From positions 1 to 6,596 of the forward strand of contig JBKHDD010000233.1 of assembly GCA_046541515.1 (NCBI GenBank): a stretch of DNA of 6,596 bases, given 5' to 3'. A program made the translations under genes and the position numbers. This DNA is from CAYFVR01 sp046541515. Lineage in GTDB: Bacteria > Desulfobacterota > Desulfobacteria > Desulfobacterales > Desulfococcaceae. Under the pieces are notes generated by a model, which saw only the letters and a program-made list of their open reading frames with translations, was not told the origin of the DNA and did not search any database. This document shows positions 1 through 5,757 of this stretch, piece after piece (within the stretch, counting starts at the first letter, position 1; every line of letters begins with the position of its first letter).

Positions 1-1
1 C

Positions 2-775
2 ATGGAAACCCCGATCCGCTTCCAAAACCAGGACGGCGAGAAAATCATCGGCACCCTTCACGCCCCGGAGGAATCGACCCGGGCGGGGGTGGTGCTGGGC
101 CATTGCTTCACCTGCTCCCGTCACACGTCGATTCTTCGGGATATTTCCCGCGAACTGCAAAATTCCGGCTTGGCGGCCCTTCGCTTCGACTTTTCCGGCA
201 ACGGCCAAAGCGAAGGCGATTTCGCCCGAACCACCTACACTCGACACATCGACGAAATGCGCCGGGCCGCGGAACTGCTGCGGGATCGGGGCTACGACCG
301 AATCGGGCTGGCGGGCCACAGCATGGGCGCCTCCATCGCCGTGCTTTCCGGCGCGGAGCTGGAGGGCGTTCGGGGTATTTGCGCCCTGGCGGGCCGCTTG
401 GCGGGCATTGATCCCGGGCTGATTTTCAGCCAAAACCAACTGGAGGAGCTGCGGGAAACCGGGGAGGTTCATTTTCAAAGCCGGGGCCGGGACCTGACCC
501 TCCGGAAAGAGTTCTTCGAAGACGCCCGCCGCTACGACGTGCCGGAAATCGTCGCCACGCTCCCGGCCCCGCTTTTGGTGGTCCACGGCGACCAGGACGA
601 CATCATTCCGGTCCAAAACGCCTACGAGGCCCAGTCCCGCAACCCGGACGTGGAACTTTTCATCCTTCCCGGCGCCGACCACATGTTCGGCGATTCCGAC
701 CATCGCCGCCGGATCGCGGAACGGGTCGCCCGCTGGTTCCAGACCCATCTCCAACCCGAATCTACCGAGAGGTAA
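2..775 (+). CDS. Alpha/beta hydrolase (serine hydrolase fold), putative
   Basis: A 257-residue single-domain alpha/beta hydrolase, probably cytoplasmic because no signal peptide or membrane segment is visible. The nucleophile elbow GHSMG is at residues 105-109 (Ser107). The likely acid is Asp199 in the HGDQDDIIP stretch and the likely base is His227 in GADHMF, so the triad looks complete. The segment HCFTCSRHTS (34-43) followed by RFDFSGNGQSEGDF (61-74) closely resembles the hydrolase half of the bifunctional alpha/beta hydrolase/OsmC proteins. Here the protein ends after the hydrolase domain and has no OsmC domain. The ATG is at the very edge of the window, so an upstream start cannot be excluded, although the N-terminus fits the family. 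It ends 10 bases before sucA, which suggests co-transcription. The substrate is unknown; an esterase or acyl-peptidase-like activity is only a family-level guess. Confidence 0.9.
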   Translation: METPIRFQNQDGEKIIGTLHAPEESTRAGVVLGHCFTCSRHTSILRDISRELQNSGLAALRFDFSGNGQSEGDFARTTYTRHIDEMRRAAELLRDRGYDRIGLAGHSMGASIAVLSGAELEGVRGICALAGRLAGIDPGLIFSQNQLEELRETGEVHFQSRGRDLTLRKEFFEDARRYDVPEIVATLPAPLLVVHGDQDDIIPVQNAYEAQSRNPDVELFILPGADHMFGDSDHRRRIAERVARWFQTHLQPESTER

Positions 776-785
776 CGATACGCCC

Positions 786-3662
786 ATGGACATACCCGAG
801 ACCATGAATCTCGAATTTATCGACCAGCAATACCGGCGCTGGAAGGACGACCCGGAATCGGTCGCCCGGGACTGGCGCTTCTTTTTCGAAGGATTCGACC
901 GGGGCAGCCAGACCCCGCCGCCTGCCGAAGAAGCTCCTGCGGAACCGAAAGCGAAGTCCGAAGCGGCGGAAGCTCCCGCGGCGAAAACCGAACGGCCCGC
1001 TCCCCCCGCCGAAAAGCCGGGAGGACCGGAGACCGAGGACGCCGCCCCCGCCGCGCCGGAGGGCCGGGTTTCCGAAGACGCCTGCACCATCGACAAGGCC
1101 CTGGCCCAGTCCCGGGTGGAGGCGCTCAAATACCGCTACCGCGATCTGGGCCATCTGCTGGCCTGTCTCGACCCGCTGTCGGCCTGTCCCACCAGCCATC
1201 CGTTGCTGGACCTGGAGAATTTCGGGCTGTCTTCCGCCGATCTGGATACGGAATTTTACACCCGCCGGTTCGCCGAAACCAAAAGCGCCCCCTTGCGGGA
1301 GATCGTTGCGGAGTTGAAGGCGACCTACTGCCAATCCGTCGGCGTGGAGTACATGCACCTTCAGGACCCCGAGGAGCGCCGTTGGCTGCAAGACAGGATG
1401 GAGCCGGTGAAGAACCGGCCGGACATGGGCAAGGAGACCCGCAACCGGATTCTTCAAAAACTGATCCAGGCGTCCCGTTTTGAAGCCTATCTTCACAAAA
1501 AATACATGGGGCAGACCCGGTTTTCCCTGGAAGGCGCGGAATCGCTGATCCCCATGCTGGACGCCCTGCTGCTCCGGGCCTCGGAGGCCGACTGCCGGGA
1601 AACCATCCTGGGCATGGCCCACCGGGGCCGGATCAACGTCCAGACCAATATCCTCCTCAAGCCCTACGAGGAAATCTTCCGGGAGTTCGCCAACACCTAC
1701 GACCGGGACAGCCTGGTCGGCTCCGGCGACGTGAAATACCACAACGGCTACCTCACCGACATCGAACTGGCCAACGGCCGGAACATGCAGGTTTTTCTGG
1801 TAAACAATCCCAGCCATCTGGAATCGGTGGACCCGGTGGTGGAGGGCGTGGCCTACGGACGGCAGGACATTCTGAACGGGGAAAACCGAAACCGGGTGCT
1901 TCCCGTGCTCATCCACGGCGACGCCGCCTTCGCGGGCCAGGGCGTGGTGATGGAAACCCTCCAGCTCTCCGGACTGAAAGGATACGGGACCGGCGGAACG
2001 GTTCACATCGTCATCAACAACCAGATCGGCTACACCACTCTGCCGGAAAACGCCCGCTCCACCCGATACTCCACCGACGTGGCCAAAATGCTGATGGTGC
2101 CCATCTTCCACGTTCACGGGGAAAACCCGGAGGCGGTGGTCCACGTCGTCCGGCTGGCCTGCGACTACCGCATGGCCTTCGGCAAGGACGTGGTCCTCGA
2201 CCTGGTCTGCTATCGCCGCTACGGCCACAACGAGGGGGACGAGCCCTACTTCACCCAGCCCACCATGTACGACCGGATCAAGGAGCGCCCCCCCGTCCCC
2301 GAACTGTACGCCCAGAAGCTGGAGGCGGACGGCGAGATCGCGGCGGGAACCGCGGACACCATCGGGGAGGACGTGGACGCCTGCCTGGAGGAGGCCTTCG
2401 AGGCCGCCCAGAACAATCCCCGGGTGTTCCCGAAAATCCGGTTTTACGACAATTGGGAAAAATACCACGGCCAGTTCAGCTTCGACCCGGTGGAAACCGG
2501 CGTGGACGAAGAGGTGCTGACCTGGGTTTCGGAGAAAATCAACGCCGTTCCGGAAGATTTCACCCCCCATTCCAAGCTGAAACGGCTGCTGGACCGCCGC
2601 CAGGACGCGGTGGAAAAGGGACGGGGCATCGACTGGGCCGGCGCCGAGTTGCTGGCCTTCGCCACCCTGTTGCGGGAAGGCCGATCCGTGCGCCTCAGCG
2701 GCCAGGACAGCGGCCGGGGCACCTTCAGCCAGCGCCACGCGGTGCTGGTGGACAAAAAGACCGGGGCCGTGCGAATTCCCCTGCGGGACGTGGCCCGGGA
2801 CGGCGCCACCTTCGACGTGCTCAACAGCTCCCTTTCGGAAACCGGCGTCCTCGGCTTCGAATACGGCTATTCCCTGGTTCGGCCCGAGGGGCTGACGATC
2901 TGGGAGGCCCAGTTCGGCGACTTCGCCAACAACGCCCAGTCGGTGATCGATCTCTACATCGTTGCGGGACAGGCCAAATGGCAACGGCTCTCCGGGCTGG
3001 TCATGCTGCTGCCCCACGGCTGGGAGGGGCTGGGGCCGGAGCATTCCAGCGCCCGTTTGGAAAGATTTCTTCAGCTTGCGGCCGAGGAAAACATTCAGGT
3101 GGTCAATTTGACCACGCCCGCCCAGTATTTCCACCTGTTGCGGCGGCAGGCGTTGGCCGATTGGCGCAAGCCGCTGGTGGTGATGGCCCCCAAAAGCCTG
3201 TTGCGCAGCACCGACGCCGTTTCCCGGCTGTCCCACTTGGCGGAAAACCGGTTCCATCCCGTGCTGGGCGACGAGGACGGCATCGAAAAGCCGCACCGGG
3301 TGGTGTTCTGCACCGGAAAGATTTACTATCAGCTTCGCCAGCGGCGGGACACCATCAAGGCCAACATTCCCATCATCCGGGTGGAGCAGCTCTATCCCTT
3401 CCCCCGCCGGGATATCTGGGAAATGGTGCAGAAATACCGCAAGGCCGAGCAATGGTTCTGGGTGCAGGAGGAGCCGGAAAACATGGGCGCGTGGCGCTTC
3501 ATGGAGCCGCGCCTGCGGGACATCGTCGGGACCGACATCGGCTACGTTGGCCGGGACGCCGCCGCCAGCCCGGCCACCGGCTTCGCCAATCTCTACAAGC
3601 AGCAGCAGGGGGCCCTCCCGGACAACGCCATCGGCCAGTTGACCGGCGTGGCGGTGGGATAA
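786..3662 (+). CDS. sucA: 2-oxoglutarate dehydrogenase E1 component
   Basis: Thiamine-diphosphate-dependent E1o of the TCA cycle. It decarboxylates 2-oxoglutarate and succinylates the lipoyl group of SucB. At 958 residues it is close to the usual length (E. coli about 933). The N-terminal E2-binding segment (FIDQQYRRWKDDPESVARDW, about 11-30) is followed by a Pro/Ala/Glu-rich linker (about 40-94). The ThDP site shows GMAHRGRIN (276-284, His279), NPSHLES (341-347, His344), HGDAAFAGQG (377-386) and NNQIGYTT (411-418). GHNEGDEP is at 480-487. The C-terminal half has SGQDSGRGTFSQRHAVL (638-654), WEAQFGDFANNAQ (706-718), GLGPEHSSARLERF (748-761, His753) and RVEQLYPFP (865-873), all E1o signatures rather than AceE. 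The ATG at 786 has only a weak, distant GAGAGG (767-772) that touches the upstream stop codon, which suggests translational coupling to the hydrolase gene. The ATG at 804 (Met7) is a possible alternative start. Confidence 0.98.
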   Translation: MDIPETMNLEFIDQQYRRWKDDPESVARDWRFFFEGFDRGSQTPPPAEEAPAEPKAKSEAAEAPAAKTERPAPPAEKPGGPETEDAAPAAPEGRVSEDACTIDKALAQSRVEALKYRYRDLGHLLACLDPLSACPTSHPLLDLENFGLSSADLDTEFYTRRFAETKSAPLREIVAELKATYCQSVGVEYMHLQDPEERRWLQDRMEPVKNRPDMGKETRNRILQKLIQASRFEAYLHKKYMGQTRFSLEGAESLIPMLDALLLRASEADCRETILGMAHRGRINVQTNILLKPYEEIFREFANTYDRDSLVGSGDVKYHNGYLTDIELANGRNMQVFLVNNPSHLESVDPVVEGVAYGRQDILNGENRNRVLPVLIHGDAAFAGQGVVMETLQLSGLKGYGTGGTVHIVINNQIGYTTLPENARSTRYSTDVAKMLMVPIFHVHGENPEAVVHVVRLACDYRMAFGKDVVLDLVCYRRYGHNEGDEPYFTQPTMYDRIKERPPVPELYAQKLEADGEIAAGTADTIGEDVDACLEEAFEAAQNNPRVFPKIRFYDNWEKYHGQFSFDPVETGVDEEVLTWVSEKINAVPEDFTPHSKLKRLLDRRQDAVEKGRGIDWAGAELLAFATLLREGRSVRLSGQDSGRGTFSQRHAVLVDKKTGAVRIPLRDVARDGATFDVLNSSLSETGVLGFEYGYSLVRPEGLTIWEAQFGDFANNAQSVIDLYIVAGQAKWQRLSGLVMLLPHGWEGLGPEHSSARLERFLQLAAEENIQVVNLTTPAQYFHLLRRQALADWRKPLVVMAPKSLLRSTDAVSRLSHLAENRFHPVLGDEDGIEKPHRVVFCTGKIYYQLRQRRDTIKANIPIIRVEQLYPFPRRDIWEMVQKYRKAEQWFWVQEEPENMGAWRFMEPRLRDIVGTDIGYVGRDAAASPATGFANLYKQQQGALPDNAIGQLTGVAVG

Positions 3663-3674
3663 CATCGGCGAATT

Positions 3675-3704
3675 GGAATATTCCCGGCGGCGGGCCTTGC
3701 CGGG
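3675..3704. repeat. Palindrome and GC-rich hairpin after sucA
   Basis: Thirteen bases after the sucA stop lies a perfect 10-base palindrome, GGAATATTCC (3675-3684). It overlaps a perfect 6-base inverted repeat, CCCGGC (3683-3688) with GCCGGG (3699-3704), around a 10-base loop. No T-run follows, so it is not a canonical intrinsic terminator. It may slow or attenuate transcription, or protect the sucA mRNA 3' end; that is inference. The rest of 3663-3777 shows no convincing promoter. Confidence 0.4.
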
Positions 3705-3764
3705 TCACCGTGCGAATATCCGATCGCTTCCGTTGTATCCGGCCGCCGGTGGAGGCCAATCGTG

Positions 3765-3772
3765 AAAGGAGG
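3765..3772 (+). promoter_or_regulatory. Strong Shine-Dalgarno for the DUF2281-like gene
   Basis: AAAGGAGG sits 5 bases ahead of the ATG at 3778, a near-consensus ribosome-binding site. It selects 3778 over the in-frame ATGs at 3784 and 3790 and is strong support that this small reading frame is translated. It is much stronger than the site in front of sucA. Confidence 0.85.
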
Positions 3773-3777
3773 ATTCC

Positions 3778-4038
3778 ATGTCGATGAATATGGAAAAGAT
3801 ATTGCAGGATATCGAGGCTCTTCCGCCCGCCGCGCAACAGGAAGTGGTCGACTTCGTGGCGTCGCTGAAAAGCCAATACGAATCGCCCAAACCGGCCGTT
3901 GGGAATACCGGCGAAAGGGAGACGCCACTGGAATCGGAGCCTTTCGTCGGAATGTGGCGGGATCGATCCGATATGGCGGACAGCACCCAATGGGTTAGAG
4001 AGCTGCGACGGAAAGAATGGGGGGATAGGCGGGTTTGA
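3778..4038 (+). CDS. DUF2281 / VapB-type antitoxin-like small protein
   Basis: An 86-residue protein with the two-part pattern of DUF2281-type antitoxins. The N-terminal helix (MEKILQDIEALPPAAQQEVVDFVASL, residues 5-30) carries the typical 'LPP..QQEV.DFV..L' core. A variable linker follows, then the conserved C-terminal tail PFVGMWRDRSDM (55-66) and STQWVRELRRKEW (69-81). In this family the N-terminal part is usually linked to dimerisation or DNA binding, and the tail to wrapping a PIN-domain (VapC) toxin. No PIN toxin follows: sucB starts 85 bases later on the same strand. The gene sits between sucA (115 bases upstream) and sucB, so it may be carried on the suc transcript. It could be an orphan antitoxin left after toxin loss, or a protein repurposed as a regulator. 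The family call is from pattern recognition, without a database search. Confidence 0.85.
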   Translation: MSMNMEKILQDIEALPPAAQQEVVDFVASLKSQYESPKPAVGNTGERETPLESEPFVGMWRDRSDMADSTQWVRELRRKEWGDRRV

Positions 4039-4081
4039 AAGAATTCAATTCCTCGATGGGGAAATAACCTCAGAATCCGAA

Positions 4082-4104
4082 TTTGGAAACACCTGCTTTC
4101 CAAA
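4082..4104 (+). promoter_or_regulatory. 8-bp perfect stem-loop just upstream of the sucB ribosome-binding site
   Basis: TTTGGAAA (4082-4089) and TTTCCAAA (4097-4104) form a perfect 8-bp inverted repeat around the 7-base loop CACCTGC. An A-run follows (to 4109), then the sucB Shine-Dalgarno at 4113. On the + strand the tract after the stem is A rather than U, so this is not a standard rho-independent terminator for suc transcription. On the - strand the T-run would come before the stem, so it does not work there either. A role in mRNA processing, in stability at the junction or in sucB translation is possible but inferred. The stem is A/U-rich and only moderately stable. Confidence 0.5.
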
Positions 4105-4112
4105 AAAAACAT

Positions 4113-4118
4113 AAGGAG
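4113..4118 (+). promoter_or_regulatory. Shine-Dalgarno for sucB
   Basis: AAGGAG lies 5 bases before the ATG at 4124 and fixes the sucB start. The first residues, MATIDVKVPSVGESV, match the canonical start of a lipoyl domain. Confidence 0.85.
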
Positions 4119-4123
4119 CCGAA

Positions 4124-5506
4124 ATGGCGACCATCGACGTGAAAGTGCCCAGCGTGGGCGAATCGGTCCAAGAAGCGATTCTGGCCGAATGGTTCAAGAA
4201 GGATGGCGACGTCGTAAAAAAAGACGAACCCATCTTCGTCATCGAAACCGACAAGGTGACCCTGGAGGTCAACGCCGAAGCCGACGGGGTGCTGAACATC
4301 CAGGTGGAAGAAGGCGAAACCGTCCAGGTGGGCGCGGTGGTGGCCACCATCGACACCGAGGGCGCGGCGGCCGAGTCCGAAGCCGAGGACCAAGCCGAGG
4401 AAGAGACGGAAGAAGAATCCGAAGAAACGGCGGAAGCGGCCGAAACCGAGTCGGAAGAAGCGGAAACGGCCAAGGAATCCGAACCGGCGTCCGAACCTGC
4501 CGACAAGGCGCCGTCCAAAAAGAAAACGGCGGGCGCGGACGAATCCACCTTTCCGCCCTCGGTGCGCCGCCTGATCGACAAGCACGACATCGATCCCGAC
4601 GAGGTGGAAGGCACCGGCCCCGGCGGACGAATCACCAAGGGCGACGTGTTGAGCCATCTGGAATCTCGGCAATCGGAATCGGAGGAGAAAAAGTCGGAAA
4701 CGACGGCCAAAAAATCCTCGCCAAAATCCTCCAAAGAGAAAAAGCCGGAATCCAAACCGGCGGAGAAACCGGCCCCGAAAAAGGCCGAATCCGGCGGAGA
4801 CGCCGACGAGCCCACCGAGCGCAAGCCCATGACGCCCATCCGCCGCCGGATCGCGGCCCGCCTGCTGGAGGCCCGCCGGAACACGGCCATGCTCACCACC
4901 TTCAACGACGTGGACATGAGCCGGGCCATGGCCCTGCGAACCAAATACAAGGAAGCTTTTAAGAAACAACACGACGTCTCCCTGGGCTTCATGTCCTTTT
5001 TCCTGAAAGCCACCGTGGCCGCCCTCCAGGAATTCCCGGCCATCAACGCCTTCATCGAAGGCGACGATGTCGTCTATCACCATTACTACCACGTCGGCGT
5101 CGCGATCGGCTCCGACCGGGGGCTGGTGGTGCCGGTGATTCGCCACGCCGACCGGCTGAGCTTCGCCGGAATCGAACAGGCCATCATCGACTACGTCGCC
5201 AAGATCAAGGAAAACAAGCTGGAGCTGGCCGACCTGGAAGGCGGCACCTTCACCATCACCAACGGCGGCGTCTTCGGCTCCATGCTCAGCACGCCGATTC
5301 TCAACACGCCCCAAAGCGGCATTTTGGGCATGCACCGGATCGAAAAACGGCCGGTGGTGGTGGACGACGAGATCGTGATCCGGCCCATGATGTACCTGGC
5401 CTTGAGCTACGACCACCGCATCGTGGACGGCCGCGAAGCCGTCACCTTCCTCCGCCGCATCAAGGAGAACATCGAGGACCCGGAACGGATGTTGATCGAG
5501 GTGTAA
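4124..5506 (+). CDS. sucB: Dihydrolipoyllysine-residue succinyltransferase (E2 of 2-oxoglutarate dehydrogenase)
   Basis: E2o core of the 2-oxoglutarate dehydrogenase complex; it transfers the succinyl group from lipoyl-lysine to CoA. It is 460 residues against about 405 in E. coli, and the extra length is in the linkers. Domain order: one lipoyl domain (1-78) with the lipoylated lysine in ETDKVTLEV (Lys44); a strongly Glu-rich linker (about 79-140); the peripheral-subunit-binding domain (about 143-181, PPSVRRLIDKHDIDPDEVEGTG...); a Lys/Ser/Pro-rich linker (about 182-234); and the acyltransferase domain (235-460). The catalytic motif SYDHRIVDGREAV gives His431 and Asp435. TFTITNGGVFGSMLSTPILN (375-394) is an E2o signature that argues against E2p or E2b. 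It pairs with the SucA upstream, but the E3 gene lpd does not follow; an ATPase gene does, after a 251-base gap. Confidence 0.98.
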   Translation: MATIDVKVPSVGESVQEAILAEWFKKDGDVVKKDEPIFVIETDKVTLEVNAEADGVLNIQVEEGETVQVGAVVATIDTEGAAAESEAEDQAEEETEEESEETAEAAETESEEAETAKESEPASEPADKAPSKKKTAGADESTFPPSVRRLIDKHDIDPDEVEGTGPGGRITKGDVLSHLESRQSESEEKKSETTAKKSSPKSSKEKKPESKPAEKPAPKKAESGGDADEPTERKPMTPIRRRIAARLLEARRNTAMLTTFNDVDMSRAMALRTKYKEAFKKQHDVSLGFMSFFLKATVAALQEFPAINAFIEGDDVVYHHYYHVGVAIGSDRGLVVPVIRHADRLSFAGIEQAIIDYVAKIKENKLELADLEGGTFTITNGGVFGSMLSTPILNTPQSGILGMHRIEKRPVVVDDEIVIRPMMYLALSYDHRIVDGREAVTFLRRIKENIEDPERMLIEV

Positions 5507-5523
5507 GGCGCAAGGTCGTTCGG

Positions 5524-5537
5524 CTTGGGATTCCAAG
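5524..5537. repeat. Short hairpin just after sucB
   Basis: CTTGG (5524-5528) and CCAAG (5533-5537) form a perfect 5-bp stem with a 4-base loop, 17 bases after the sucB stop. There is no T-run behind it. It may mark the 3' end of the suc transcript, but it is too short and lacks the U-tract needed to call an intrinsic terminator. Confidence 0.3.
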
Positions 5538-5561
5538 TGAACGGTGAGACCGGATTGGCCC

Positions 5562-5582
5562 GGGGCGTATGCGATACGCCCT
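5562..5582. repeat. REP-like palindrome in the sucB-ATPase spacer
   Basis: GGGCGTAT (5563-5570) and ATACGCCC (5574-5581) form a perfect 8-bp stem with a 3-base GCG loop, and a G-T wobble extends it at 5562/5582. CTACAAAATC follows. The GGGCGTAT...ATACGCCCTACA pattern resembles dispersed intergenic palindromes (REP/MITE-like) seen in many environmental bacteria; that resemblance is from memory and not a database match. With no T-run on either strand it is a poor intrinsic terminator. Only one copy is present in this window. Confidence 0.55.
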
Positions 5583-5680
5583 ACAAAATCTCGGCAAAAT
5601 GAACACAGTGGGACAAAGCAACTGCGGAAGATGTCCGGTTTTCGGATTGAACAACGCCCTCCCTTCCTGCTGAACCTTTT

Positions 5681-5717
5681 GGGAATCGGAGGAAAACCCG
5701 ACGAATCGAGGATTCCC
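5681..5717. repeat. 7-bp inverted repeat upstream of the ATPase gene
   Basis: GGGAATC (5681-5687) and GATTCCC (5711-5717) are perfect inverted arms around a 23-base loop, ending 40 bases before the ATPase start codon. The loop also holds a near direct repeat, GAATCGGA (5683-5690) and GAATCGAG (5703-5710). It could be an operator or a leader hairpin for the ATPase gene, or chance. I see no convincing -35/-10 pair nearby. Confidence 0.3.
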
Positions 5718-5757
5718 GGACGTTTGCCGGCAGTGTTTCGTTCCCAAGGACCGTCTC

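Noticed and set aside
762..3665. 967-codon open frame on the - strand opposite sucA
   Set aside because: It mirrors the whole of sucA and arises from the G/C-ending codons of that gene. Its translation is rich in His, Gly, Val and Arg with no recognisable domain.
2453..3787. 444-codon + strand frame overlapping the 3' half of sucA
   Set aside because: Out of frame with a clearly conserved E1o sequence; Gly/Arg/Pro-rich composition typical of a shifted GC-rich frame.
4097..4109. A-run after the hairpin read as a terminator
   Set aside because: The tract is A on the + strand, not T, and on the - strand it precedes the stem, so neither strand has a stem followed by a U-tract.
4070..5536. 488-codon and 336-codon open frames on the - strand opposite sucB
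   Set aside because: Shadows of sucB. The Phe/Arg-rich and Ser-rich repeats are the antisense of its Glu/Lys/Ser linkers.
5647..5675. TTGAAC with a downstream hexamer as a promoter for the ATPase gene
   Set aside because: The -10 position reads CTGAAC, far from TATAAT, so it is not supported.
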